Part shown: piece by piece, positions 8,236 through 16,523 of the stretch
Layout of the letters: each line of letters begins with the position of its first letter
Numbering within the stretch: position 1 is the stretch's first letter
NCBI RefSeq assembly: GCF_029542085.1
Contig: NZ_CP107036.1
Coordinates: 4,030,001 to 4,094,000, forward strand
From: Sphingobacterium sp. ML3W
GTDB taxonomy: Bacteria > Bacteroidota > Bacteroidia > Sphingobacteriales > Sphingobacteriaceae
DNA: 64,000 bases
Reading direction: 5' to 3'
Notes under the pieces: model-generated
The model's database searches: none
Told to the model about the DNA's origin: nothing
Seen by the model: the letters and a program-made list of their open reading frames with translations, nothing else
Translations under genes and position numbers: made by a program

Positions 8236-10359
8236 TTATTTCAATTCTTTGACACCCATATTCCAGAGGGCAAAAGCGTATTTATCAACGGTACTATTGA
8301 TCAACACCTCTGTAGATCGACCAGCACCGTGCCCTGCTTTGGTTTCAATACGAATCAATACAGGGTTATCACCAGCCTGCTTAGCCTGCAATTCGGAAGC
8401 AAACTTATACGAGTGCGCAGGAACAACACGGTCGTCATGATCTCCGGTCAATACCATTGTCGCCGGATAACTGACTCCTGTTTTCACATTATGTACAGGC
8501 GAATAAGCCTTCAGATAATCAAACATCTCTTTGCTGTCAGCGACAGTACCGTAGTCGTATGACCAGCCAGCACCAGCGGTAAAAGTATGGTAACGCAACA
8601 TATCCAACACGCCGACCTCTGGTAGTGCCACCTTAGCTACTTTAGGGTCAATAGTCATTGTCGCTCCAACAAGCAAACCCCCATTAGAACCTCCTGACAA
8701 TGCGGTGTATTCTGGTGAAGTATAACCATTTTCCTGTAAATAATGAGCCGCAGCAATAAAATCGTTAAATACATTCAGTTTGTTGAACTGTCTGCCGCCA
8801 TCATGCCATTTTTGACCATATTCACCGCCACCACGTAAGTTAGGAACAGCATACACACCACCATTTGCCAACCAAACCGCAACGGATGTACTGAAAGCCG
8901 GAGTCAGACTGATATTAAATCCGCCATAACCGTATACAATCGTTGGATTTTTACCATTCAAGGCGATGCCTTTTTTATAGGTAATAATCATTGGCACCTT
9001 TGTACCGTCCTTCGAAGTATAAAATACTTGCTTCGATTCATATTGGTCGCTGTCAAATTTGACATTCGGTTTGATATAAAGCGACGATTTCCCCGAATTG
9101 ACATCAAATTTATAACTTGATGAAGGCGTAATGTAATTTGAGAAACCAAAGTAGATTTCCTTTTCCTTTTTCTTACCCGAAAAACCGCTTGCTGTCCCTA
9201 CACCAGGTAATTCAATCTGTCTGATTTTTTTACCTGTATAATCGTATTGGATAACAACAGAAACAGCATCTTTCAAATAGTTTGCAAATAGATAGCCACC
9301 ACCGGTACTGATAGAAAGTACATTTTCGGTTTCAGGAATGACATCCTTCCAGTTTTCCTTTGCCGGATTTTTTAGATCTACTTTAACTAATCTATTGTTG
9401 GCAGCTTTATAGTTGGTCTCCAATAAGAAGGTGTCTCCAATATTATCAACTACACCTGTATTTGCATCAAAATGATCCTGTAGGCAGATGATCTTGCTAT
9501 TCGGCTTGCTCAGATCCTGATAATAAAGTTCATTTCCAGTCGTTGTATTTGCCGCAGAGATAATCAGATAGCGCTGGTCATCTGTTAATGAAGCACCGAC
9601 ATAACGTCTTGGGGTTGCCGAACCGCCAAAAATCAGCTGGTCTGTAGATTGCGCTGTTTTAAGTTTATGATAATATAATTTATGTTGATCTGTTTTCTCA
9701 GATAGTTCAGACCCTTTGGGTTTATCATAGCTTGAATAGTAAAACCCATCATTACCTTTCCAAGCAATACCAGAGAATTTGACATCAACAAGCGTCTCGC
9801 CCACCGGTGCTTTATCCTTTGCATTCAATACGATCACTTTTCTCCAGTCCGAGCCACCTTCAGAGATCGAATACGCCACTAGACTTCCGTCCTTTGAAAA
9901 AGAAACGTCGGCCAATGAAGTCGATCCATCTTTCGAAAAAGTATTTGGATCAAGGAAAACTTCCTCCGCTCCATTCTCACCCTGTTTGCGGTAAAGCACG
10001 GAATGTTGTTGGAGCCCGTTGTTTTTAAAGAAATAGGTATATGCTCCTTCTTTGAAAGGTGTTCCTATTTTTTCATAATTCCAGATTTCCGTTAATTGCT
10101 CTTTCAATTTTGTCCGGAAAGGAATAGTATTTAGATAATCAAAAGTGACTTTATTTTCGGCCTGAACCCAACTTTTTGTTTCTGCTGAACGGTCGTCTTC
10201 CAACCAACGGTAGGGATCGGATACCTTCTCGCCCCAGAATTCGTCTACGACAGTGCCTTTGCTCGTCGTTGGATATTTCAACTGCTGTCCACAAACAGTG
10301 CTTGCTGTACCTGCCATACCTATCATCATCAGGATAAGGCCAATTTTTTTGTTTATCAT
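8236..10359 (-). CDS. Exported prolyl oligopeptidase family serine peptidase (S9A)
   Basis: A 707-residue prolyl endopeptidase with a signal peptide (MINKKIGLILMMIG... ending VCGQ). The N-terminal beta-propeller follows the motif DPYRWLEDD. The C-terminal alpha/beta-hydrolase domain carries the nucleophile Ser in SGGSNGG, Asp in TGDHDDRVVP and His in KAGHGAG. It cleaves short proline-containing peptides after proline. Because of the signal it probably acts in the periplasm. The ATG at 10359 gives the signal peptide directly. A longer in-frame start at 10395 is less likely. It is divergent from the M1 aminopeptidase gene, a second peptide-degrading enzyme. Confidence 0.93.
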   Translation of the reverse strand: MINKKIGLILMMIGMAGTASTVCGQQLKYPTTSKGTVVDEFWGEKVSDPYRWLEDDRSAETKSWVQAENKVTFDYLNTIPFRTKLKEQLTEIWNYEKIGTPFKEGAYTYFFKNNGLQQHSVLYRKQGENGAEEVFLDPNTFSKDGSTSLADVSFSKDGSLVAYSISEGGSDWRKVIVLNAKDKAPVGETLVDVKFSGIAWKGNDGFYYSSYDKPKGSELSEKTDQHKLYYHKLKTAQSTDQLIFGGSATPRRYVGASLTDDQRYLIISAANTTTGNELYYQDLSKPNSKIICLQDHFDANTGVVDNIGDTFLLETNYKAANNRLVKVDLKNPAKENWKDVIPETENVLSISTGGGYLFANYLKDAVSVVIQYDYTGKKIRQIELPGVGTASGFSGKKKEKEIYFGFSNYITPSSSYKFDVNSGKSSLYIKPNVKFDSDQYESKQVFYTSKDGTKVPMIITYKKGIALNGKNPTIVYGYGGFNISLTPAFSTSVAVWLANGGVYAVPNLRGGGEYGQKWHDGGRQFNKLNVFNDFIAAAHYLQENGYTSPEYTALSGGSNGGLLVGATMTIDPKVAKVALPEVGVLDMLRYHTFTAGAGWSYDYGTVADSKEMFDYLKAYSPVHNVKTGVSYPATMVLTGDHDDRVVPAHSYKFASELQAKQAGDNPVLIRIETKAGHGAGRSTEVLINSTVDKYAFALWNMGVKELK

Positions 10360-10392
10360 AAAAAACTTTATACTTGTTTCATCCAAAAATAA

Positions 10393-10400
10393 CAAATATA
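10393..10400 (-). promoter_or_regulatory. Possible -7 element (TATATTTG) of the prolyl oligopeptidase gene
   Basis: On the minus strand the sequence TATATTTG matches the Bacteroidota -7 consensus TAnnTTTG and lies 34 bases before the chosen start. No TTG at the ideal spacing was found, so this is a partial match. Confidence 0.4.
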
Positions 10401-10577
10401 ATTTCAGAATTCATAGTGCTAATCTCAAGTAAATGTCATTCTCGTCCGTTCAGAAACAATAATTCACTCTTTTCAAAGAACGGACCGTGTATCCTATCCA
10501 TGGATTTTCCGAAATCGTTATTTTTACATCAGCCGAAATTTATTTAGCTTTATTTAAATCTTCTAAATAATTCAACA

Positions 10578-12746
10578 ATGCGCAAAAGAATCGCTTTCCT
10601 ATACTTGGCCCTATCCCTTTCTGCTATCGGTATGAGTCAAGCGCAGCAACTTCCAATAGATCAGCAATATCGTTCCACTCCCACTCGGGTCAACAACCTC
10701 GTTCATACCAAACTCGATGTCCGTTTTGACTATAAAAATCAATTTTTGAATGGAAAAGAATGGGTCACCCTACAGCCACATTTTTACCCAACGGATTCAC
10801 TGCGTTTGGATGCCAAAGGTATGGATATCAAACAAATTGCGCTGGTCAATGGGCAACAACTGATCCCATTAGAATTCACCTATGATGATAATTCTCTTCT
10901 GATCAAATTGGATCGCAATTATCTCTCCAATGAGAAATATACCATCTATCTGGATTATACGGCCAAACCCAATCTGCTAAAAGCACAGGGCAGTGCAGCA
11001 ATCAATGACGCGAAAGGGCTCTACTTTATTAATCCAGCTAAAAGCACGCCGAATAAACCGCAACAGATCTGGACCCAGGGCGAAACAGAGGCCTCCTCCG
11101 CCTGGTTCCCAACCATTGACCGCCCCAACCAAAAGACCACAGCCGAAATTTCAATGACCGTACTGGATAATTATGTCAGTCTGTCCAATGGAGCTCTAGT
11201 CAACCAGCAGAAGAACAATGATGGCACACGCACCGATACCTGGAAAATGGATCTTCCCCATGCGCCCTATTTATTTATGATGGCCGTGGGAGATTTTAAG
11301 ATCTTTCAAGATAAGTACAATAATATTCCTGTTGATTATTACCTGGAGCCGAAGTATGCCCCTTATGCGAAGGATATCTTTGGTAAAACACCTGCCATGA
11401 TGGATTTTTATGGCAAAACCTTGGGAATCCCTTATCCTTGGAACAAATATGCACAAATCGTTTGTCGCGACTATGTCTCTGGCGCTATGGAAAACACCAC
11501 AGCGACCTTACATGGTGAGCATGTGCAAAAGACCAAAAGGGAACTTCTCGATGAAAATGAAGAGGGCACTATTGCCCATGAGTTGTTCCATCAATGGTTT
11601 GGTGATCTGGTTACCGCCGAATCCTGGTCCAACTTAACGATGAACGAATCTTTCGCAACCTTCGGTGAAATCATCTGGCATGAGCATGATGGCGGCAAGG
11701 AAAAAGGTGATAAATCAAGATTTGAAAAACTACAATCCTATCTCAAATCAACCAAAAATGGCAATAGTCCAGCGCTCGCGCGTTACTATTACCACGACAA
11801 AGAAGATATGTTTGATAACATCAGCTACGCCAAGGGCTCATTGATCTTATACGCCTTAAAAGAACAGATGGGTGATGCTGCCTTTTATCAATCACTCAAA
11901 AAATACCTGACCGAGAATTCTTTCAAAACTGGGGAGCCACAGCAGCTGCGTCTCACGATGGAAGAAGTGACAGGTAAAGACTGGGCACCTTATTTCAACC
12001 AGTGGTATTACAAAGGAGGACATCCTATACTCAAAGTGACAACCAAAAATGAAAACAATATACTGAGCCTCAACATCGCTCAAGTGCAAGATTCCGCTGT
12101 TCAAACGTTTCAAATACCACTTGCCATTGACATCCATACCAAAGAAGGCAAAATGAGAAAAACGGTACAGTTAAACAAACGGAATACTCAGCTAACTATT
12201 CCCCTAAAAAATACGGTTGAATTTATCGATATAGATCCCGAAAAAACACTTGTCGGTGAGATCCGTATTGACAAAACCGAGGCCGATTATCGTTATCAAT
12301 ATGCGCATGCACCTTCTTTTGCCAACCGTGTCACCGCAATGCTATTTGCCATTAAAAACCCAAAAACAACAGCGGGACGGGAGATACTAACAGCGGCATT
12401 GGCTGATCCGGATGCCGACCTCGTGGCGACGGCCATTCAGGGGCTCGATCTAACGGATCCAACTAGCCGGAAATCGACAGCGAACAGCATTGCTTCATTG
12501 GCTGAAAAATCAACCGCCTCGGTCGTACGTGCTTCAGCAATCCGAAAGCTGGGACAGATCAAAGATAAAAAATATAAAAACCTGCTACTTAACGGGGTTA
12601 AGGATCAGTCTTATATGGTTATCGCAAGTTCAATCATGGCCATTAAAGATGCCTATCCTGATCAGCTCCAACAGACTTTGAAGCAAATCGATCCCGAGGC
12701 TTCGGAATATTTGAAAACCCTCCTAACAGATTTGTCCAAATTGTAA
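10578..12746 (+). CDS. Exported M1 family metallopeptidase (aminopeptidase N-like)
   Basis: A 722-residue gluzincin with a signal peptide (1-22, ending QAQ). It has the exopeptidase motif GAMEN at 302-306 and the zinc site HELFH (His334, Glu335, His338) with Glu357 in NESFATF as third ligand. After the catalytic and beta domains the last 150 residues look like short HEAT-type helical repeats. This is shorter than the approximately 870 residues of classical aminopeptidase N. It removes N-terminal residues from peptides, probably in the periplasm, and fits with the neighbouring exported peptidases. Confidence 0.93.
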   Translation: MRKRIAFLYLALSLSAIGMSQAQQLPIDQQYRSTPTRVNNLVHTKLDVRFDYKNQFLNGKEWVTLQPHFYPTDSLRLDAKGMDIKQIALVNGQQLIPLEFTYDDNSLLIKLDRNYLSNEKYTIYLDYTAKPNLLKAQGSAAINDAKGLYFINPAKSTPNKPQQIWTQGETEASSAWFPTIDRPNQKTTAEISMTVLDNYVSLSNGALVNQQKNNDGTRTDTWKMDLPHAPYLFMMAVGDFKIFQDKYNNIPVDYYLEPKYAPYAKDIFGKTPAMMDFYGKTLGIPYPWNKYAQIVCRDYVSGAMENTTATLHGEHVQKTKRELLDENEEGTIAHELFHQWFGDLVTAESWSNLTMNESFATFGEIIWHEHDGGKEKGDKSRFEKLQSYLKSTKNGNSPALARYYYHDKEDMFDNISYAKGSLILYALKEQMGDAAFYQSLKKYLTENSFKTGEPQQLRLTMEEVTGKDWAPYFNQWYYKGGHPILKVTTKNENNILSLNIAQVQDSAVQTFQIPLAIDIHTKEGKMRKTVQLNKRNTQLTIPLKNTVEFIDIDPEKTLVGEIRIDKTEADYRYQYAHAPSFANRVTAMLFAIKNPKTTAGREILTAALADPDADLVATAIQGLDLTDPTSRKSTANSIASLAEKSTASVVRASAIRKLGQIKDKKYKNLLLNGVKDQSYMVIASSIMAIKDAYPDQLQQTLKQIDPEASEYLKTLLTDLSKL

Positions 12747-12758
12747 AAAAGATATTGT

Positions 12759-12793
12759 GGAAGCGAATTTTGTATTCGCTTCCATTTTCTTTA
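12759..12793 (+). terminator. Terminator between the M1 peptidase gene and lpxH
   Basis: Perfect 10-base arms (GGAAGCGAAT and complement) around a five-base loop, followed by ATTTTCTTT. It lies inside the longest open frame upstream of lpxH, which argues for the internal lpxH start at 12805. Confidence 0.75.
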
Positions 12794-12804
12794 GATTTGG
12801 GCAC

Positions 12805-13560
12805 ATGTCAACAAGAAAAAAAATCTATTTTGCCTCAGACTTCCATCTAGGATCCTATCCGTTGGAACATTCGCGCGAAAGAGAGCAATCCATTATTCAA
12901 TGGCTCGATGCGATCAAGGTCGATGCCGCAGCGCTCTATCTTGTTGGTGATATATTCGATTTTTGGTTTGAATATGCGACTGTAGTTCCCAAAGGTTATA
13001 TACGCTTTTTGGGTAAACTGGCGGAAATTGCCGACCTCGGGATCCCGATCACGCTATTTAAAGGCAACCACGACATGTGGATGTTTGATTATCTCAAAAA
13101 GGAATTGAATGTTCAGATCGTTGACAATGAACTGGAACTTGTACTAGACAATAAACTTTTTTATATCCACCATGGGGATGGATTGGGTTCCGGTGATTAT
13201 AAGTACAAATTGCTCAAAAAAGTATTTCGGAGCCGTTTCTGCCAATGGTTATTTGCAAGATTACACCCCAATTTGGGCATAGGAATCGCCACCCGATGGT
13301 CCAAACACAGCAGACTTTCCAATAATGAAGATGAAAAATTCCTGGGCGAAGACAAGGAATGGCTGATCGGTTATGCGAAAGAACTCGAAAACAAGCAACA
13401 TCACGATTTTTACCTATTTGGCCACAGACACCTACCCTATGATCTCAAACTAAATCCAGAAAGCCGTGTTGTCAACTTGGGCGAATGGATCAATTATTAT
13501 ACCTACGCGGTATGGGATGGGGAAACTTTAAGTTTGGAAAAATGGGAGAAAAAATCGTAA
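12805..13560 (+). CDS. lpxH: UDP-2,3-diacylglucosamine diphosphatase
   Basis: A 251-residue calcineurin-like metallophosphoesterase. It hydrolyses UDP-2,3-diacylglucosamine to lipid X in lipid A synthesis. The metal motifs appear in order: SDFHLG, GDIFDFW, KGNHD, HHGDG and FGHRH. Length and the LpxH-like DFHLGS/GDIFDFW pattern favour LpxH over LpxI or a general phosphodiesterase. The start at 12805 is chosen over an upstream frame start at 12757 because a terminator hairpin occupies the gap. The 3' end overlaps the following Crp/Fnr gene by 19 bases. Confidence 0.85.
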   Translation: MSTRKKIYFASDFHLGSYPLEHSREREQSIIQWLDAIKVDAAALYLVGDIFDFWFEYATVVPKGYIRFLGKLAEIADLGIPITLFKGNHDMWMFDYLKKELNVQIVDNELELVLDNKLFYIHHGDGLGSGDYKYKLLKKVFRSRFCQWLFARLHPNLGIGIATRWSKHSRLSNNEDEKFLGEDKEWLIGYAKELENKQHHDFYLFGHRHLPYDLKLNPESRVVNLGEWINYYTYAVWDGETLSLEKWEKKS

Positions 13561-14123
13561 TTTCTTTAGCAGACTGCTTTCAGGGCTACCATTTTCTAAA
13601 CCCAGACAGCATTGATCGGCTGGCGCAGATCAGTCAAAAGCTCGTATGTAAGCGGAATAGTGTATTGATCAGGCAAGATAAAATCCAGAAGGACATTTAT
13701 TTTTTGGCATCCGGATTAGCGCGGGTCTATTACGAAACTGCGGACAGACAGATTACCCTGGATTTTGTATCTCCAGGGGGTACATTAATCTCGATGAACA
13801 GCTATGTGCATGACACACCTGGATACGAAAACATTGATCTTCTAGAAGATAGTATTGTCTACCAAATTGACCAAAAACAATTATTTGCGCTCTATGAGAG
13901 TGACATTGCCATTGCCAATTGGGGAAGAAAAATGGCTGAGCTAGAATTTATCAAAGCGGAGCAGCGTACGATGTCCAAGCTTTTTAATACAGCCCAGGAA
14001 CGCTATTCCGAGTTGCTCGAAAAATATCCCCAATATATACAACGGATCAAGCTTGGTTACATCGCCTCATACTTAGGTGTTAGCCAAGTGACCCTCAGCC
14101 GTATTCGTGCGAATATCCTTTAA
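13542..14123 (+). CDS. Crp/Fnr family transcriptional regulator
   Basis: A 193-residue regulator with an N-terminal cyclic-nucleotide-binding-like beta-roll (residues about 20-110) and a C-terminal helix-turn-helix (KLGYIASYLGVSQVTLSRIR). There are no cysteines placed for an FNR-type Fe-S cluster, and the cAMP-binding residues of CRP are not evident, so the effector is unknown. The start ATG overlaps the lpxH end by 19 bases in another frame. The gene is followed by a perfect palindrome of the PrfA-box form at 14129-14142 and then an SMR exporter, which is the likely target. Confidence 0.88.
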   Translation: MGEKIVISLADCFQGYHFLNPDSIDRLAQISQKLVCKRNSVLIRQDKIQKDIYFLASGLARVYYETADRQITLDFVSPGGTLISMNSYVHDTPGYENIDLLEDSIVYQIDQKQLFALYESDIAIANWGRKMAELEFIKAEQRTMSKLFNTAQERYSELLEKYPQYIQRIKLGYIASYLGVSQVTLSRIRANIL

Positions 14124-14126
14124 AAT

Positions 14127-14144
14127 TTTTAACATTTGTTAAAA
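14127..14144. promoter_or_regulatory. Palindromic operator of PrfA-box form
   Basis: TTTTAACA, two bases, then TGTTAAAA: 8-base perfect arms, with the core TTAACATTTGTTAA. The core fits the PrfA box TTAACAnnTGTTAA recognised by a Crp/Fnr-family protein in Listeria. It lies between a Crp/Fnr gene and an SMR gene, centred about 60 bases before the SMR start. Confidence 0.6.
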
Positions 14145-14196
14145 TTATTCTGCGGAAAAACGTAGACCTTTGTCCCTGAAACAAAAAAACAGATAT

Positions 14197-14526
14197 ATGA
14201 ACTGGGTATTTTTAATTCTTGGAGGAATATGTGAAATTGGTTTTACAACCTGTTTGGGAAAAGCCAAGGATGCAGAAGGTAGCGCGCAATGGCTCTGGTA
14301 TGGCGCCTTTGTTGTCTTCCTATTTGCAAGTATGGGCCTATTGATTAAAGCTACACAAACACTTCCCCTAGGAACAGCCTACGCTGTGTGGACGGGTATC
14401 GGTGCAGTCGGAACGGTTTTAATGGGTATTATCTTCTTTAAAGAACCCGCAGATTTCTGGCGCATATTCTTTATTTTCACGCTGATTGCTTCTATCGTTG
14501 GACTAAAAGCAGTTTCCTCTCATTAA
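14197..14526 (+). CDS. SMR family exporter, Gdx (SugE)-like
   Basis: A 109-residue protein with four hydrophobic helices. The essential acidic residue is Glu13 in GGICEIGF. The motif GTAYAVWTGIGAVG is typical of the Gdx/SugE branch of small multidrug resistance proteins, which export guanidinium and some quaternary ammonium compounds as antiparallel dimers. Usually no guanidine riboswitch is needed in this phylum, and none was seen. A Crp/Fnr regulator gene and a palindrome lie directly upstream. The ATG at 14197 is chosen because it begins the first helix. An in-frame start at 14170 is less likely. Confidence 0.88.
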   Translation: MNWVFLILGGICEIGFTTCLGKAKDAEGSAQWLWYGAFVVFLFASMGLLIKATQTLPLGTAYAVWTGIGAVGTVLMGIIFFKEPADFWRIFFIFTLIASIVGLKAVSSH

Positions 14527-14563
14527 TAGCTGGCTAGGTAGTTCAAAAGCAACAAAATTTCCT

Positions 14564-14571
14564 TACTTTTG
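14564..14571 (+). promoter_or_regulatory. Possible -7 element of prfA
   Basis: TACTTTTG matches TAnnTTTG, 53 bases before the prfA start. No clear -33 TTG was found at the standard distance. Confidence 0.45.
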
Positions 14572-14624
14572 TACTCTCAATAGTAATCTAGGTCATAAAT
14601 TCCTAGAAGAAGCATTTTTGATAT

Positions 14625-15698
14625 ATGTTAGATAAATTACAAGCGATCAAAGAAAGATGGGAAGAAGTGGAAGCTGAATTAAGCAACCCTGACACCATGC
14701 AAGATATGAAACGTTTTGCCAAATTGAATAAAGAATACAAAGATTTGGGCAAAATCGTGGATCAATACCATATTTATAGAAATATGGTCAGTAATATTGA
14801 TACCAATAAAGACATCATCATGAACGAGAAGGATCAGGAACTTCGTGAGATGGCCAAAGAAGAGTTGGATATTTTATTGGTTGAAAAAGAAGAAAAAGAA
14901 GAAGAAATCCGTTTGATGCTCATCCCTAAAGATCCTGAGGATGCCAAAAATGCCATTATCGAAATTCGTGGTGGAACAGGTGGTGACGAGGCGGCGTTAT
15001 TTGCCGGTGACCTTTACCGTATGTACACCCGTTATTTTGAAACAAAAGGCTGGCGCAATGAGGTGATGGACGTTACCGAAGGAACTTCAGGCGGCTATAA
15101 GGAGGTTATCCTTAAAGTAATCGGTGAAGATGCTTATGGTCAATTGAAATATGAGTCAGGTGTACACCGTGTGCAACGTGTTCCTGATACAGAGACACAA
15201 GGTCGTGTACATACATCAGCAGCTTCAGTTGCCGTATTGCCGGAAGCAGAGGATGTCGACGTAGAGATCAATCCAGGTGATATCGAACTACAGACATCCC
15301 GTTCAGGTGGTGCTGGAGGTCAGAACGTCAATAAAGTAGAAACAAAAGTACAATTGACACATAAACCAACAGGTATTGTTGTCGTTTGTCAGGTAGAACG
15401 TTCCCAATTGGCCAACCGTGAGTTAGCCATGGAGATGCTTCGTAACAAACTTTATGAGCTCGAACTGAACAAAAAGAACGGTGATATTGCTGCTAAAAGA
15501 AAAACTTTGGTATCTACAGGTGACCGGTCGGCAAAAATCCGTACTTATAACTACCCACAAGGTCGCGTAACTGAACATCGTATTGGTATGACAATGTACA
15601 ACCTACCGGCGATTATGGACGGTGATATTCAAGGAATTATCGATGCATTGCAGTTTGCGGAGAATGCAGAGCGGATGAAAGACGGTCAGGTAGACTAG
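14625..15698 (+). CDS. prfA: Peptide chain release factor 1
   Basis: A 357-residue class I release factor that ends translation at UAA and UAG. The GGQ catalytic loop lies in SGGAGGQNVNKVET. The tripeptide that reads the stop codon is P-x-T (PDT, in VPDTETQGR), which marks RF1 and not RF2 (SPF). Length is standard. There is no frameshift. A tRNA-Asp array follows 70 bases downstream with its own promoter. Confidence 0.96.
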   Translation: MLDKLQAIKERWEEVEAELSNPDTMQDMKRFAKLNKEYKDLGKIVDQYHIYRNMVSNIDTNKDIIMNEKDQELREMAKEELDILLVEKEEKEEEIRLMLIPKDPEDAKNAIIEIRGGTGGDEAALFAGDLYRMYTRYFETKGWRNEVMDVTEGTSGGYKEVILKVIGEDAYGQLKYESGVHRVQRVPDTETQGRVHTSAASVAVLPEAEDVDVEINPGDIELQTSRSGGAGGQNVNKVETKVQLTHKPTGIVVVCQVERSQLANRELAMEMLRNKLYELELNKKNGDIAAKRKTLVSTGDRSAKIRTYNYPQGRVTEHRIGMTMYNLPAIMDGDIQGIIDALQFAENAERMKDGQVD

Positions 15699-15716
15699 TT
15701 TTTTTTCAAAAAATCT

Positions 15717-15746
15717 TTGCAGATACGTAAACAAACGCTATATTTG
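15717..15746 (+). promoter_or_regulatory. Promoter of the tRNA-Asp array
   Basis: TTG at 15717-15719, exactly 19 bases, then TATATTTG at 15739-15746. This is a full match to the Bacteroidota sigma-A promoter TTG-N19-TAnnTTTG. It lies 25 bases before the first tRNA. Confidence 0.8.
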
Positions 15747-15771
15747 CACACCTTCTGAGGAGAAGGGTTGA

Positions 15772-15845
15772 GGTCTGGTAGTTCAGCTGGTTAGAATACA
15801 TGCCTGTCACGCATGGGGTCGCGGGTTCGAGTCCCGTCCAGACCG
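15772..15845 (+). tRNA. tRNA-Asp (GTC), copy 1
   Basis: A 74-base cloverleaf with acceptor GGTCTGG/CCAGACC, anticodon stem CATGC/GCATG with loop CTGTCAC (anticodon GTC), T-loop TTCGAGT and discriminator G. CCA is not encoded. First of four identical copies. Confidence 0.97.
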
Positions 15846-15872
15846 CTTCAAAAAAGAGAGTAATCTCGGTAA

Positions 15873-15881
15873 GTTCTTTAA
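15873..15881 (+). promoter_or_regulatory. boxA-like element in the tRNA-Asp array
   Basis: GTTCTTTAA in the first tRNA spacer matches the boxA-like words found in the leader and spacer of the rRNA operon in this window. An antitermination role is inference. Confidence 0.35.
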
Positions 15882-15905
15882 CAGAATAAGTTTTTAAGAT
15901 TTTTA

Positions 15906-15979
15906 GGTCTGGTAGTTCAGCTGGTTAGAATACATGCCTGTCACGCATGGGGTCGCGGGTTCGAGTCCCGTCCAGACCG
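15906..15979 (+). tRNA. tRNA-Asp (GTC), copy 2
   Basis: Identical over all 74 bases to copy 1, including anticodon GTC and discriminator G. It is separated from copy 1 by 60 bases. Confidence 0.97.
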
Positions 15980-16013
15980 CCAAAAATTATTAAAAACAAT
16001 CTTTAAGATTTTA

Positions 16014-16087
16014 GGTCTGGTAGTTCAGCTGGTTAGAATACATGCCTGTCACGCATGGGGTCGCGGGTTCGAGTCCCGTCCAGACCG
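16014..16087 (+). tRNA. tRNA-Asp (GTC), copy 3
   Basis: Identical to copies 1 and 2 over 74 bases. It lies 34 bases after copy 2. Confidence 0.97.
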
Positions 16088-16114
16088 CTAAAATTTTAAA
16101 AAACACACATTGTT

Positions 16115-16188
16115 GGTCTGGTAGTTCAGCTGGTTAGAATACATGCCTGTCACGCATGGGGTCGCGGGTTCGAGTCCCGTCCAGACCG
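16115..16188 (+). tRNA. tRNA-Asp (GTC), copy 4
   Basis: Identical to the other three over 74 bases. It lies 26 to 27 bases after copy 3 and is followed directly by a terminator. Confidence 0.97.
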
Positions 16189-16193
16189 CCAAC

Positions 16194-16231
16194 AAAAAAA
16201 GCATCATTTGAATAAAATGATGCTTTTTTTT
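16194..16231. terminator. Bidirectional terminator after the tRNA-Asp array
   Basis: AAAAAAAGCATCATTT and its complement with a short loop and runs of A and T at both sides. It ends the tRNA array on the plus strand and the small Fe-S protein gene on the minus strand. Confidence 0.88.
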
Positions 16232-16250
16232 GTTACACGAATTTCCTCTT

Positions 16251-16475
16251 CTATTTTTTTAGTTCGTATTGCAACGCTCCCGAAGGACAACGCTTAATCT
16301 GATCAATCAATTCCGCTGTGTTGGCATTTTGAGCCGTAATCCAAGGCCGATCTTTAGGATGATATACCTGTGGCAAACTTTTAACACAGACGGCGGTATG
16401 TTCACATCGCTCGGGAATCCAAAGCACAGTGATCTCCCCATTGGGATGATCATATCTAACAATCTTTTCTTCCAT
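16251..16475 (-). CDS. Small (4Fe-4S) mono-cluster protein, YjdI-like
   Basis: A 74-residue protein of the divergent 4Fe-4S mono-cluster family (YjdI/DUF1271). Visible ligands are Cys24 and Cys30 in RCEHTAVC and Cys63 in KRCPSGAL, the closing motif of this family. It probably carries electrons or senses redox state, but no partner is known. It lies 48 bases downstream of the MFS transporter gene on the same strand and is probably cotranscribed with it. Confidence 0.85.
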   Translation of the reverse strand: MEEKIVRYDHPNGEITVLWIPERCEHTAVCVKSLPQVYHPKDRPWITAQNANTAELIDQIKRCPSGALQYELKK

Positions 16476-16523
16476 AATAAAAATCTCTCCTGAAATACTA
16501 ATATCAATAAGTACGATTTTGTT

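Noticed and set aside
12757..12804. Longer start for lpxH
   Set aside because: The extra 16 codons overlap a perfect terminator hairpin, and the family start is at MSTRKK.
15772..16188. Four long direct repeats with short spacers, similar at first sight to a CRISPR array
   Set aside because: Each repeat folds as a complete tRNA-Asp with anticodon GTC. Unit length (74 bases) and spacers are not those of a CRISPR array.
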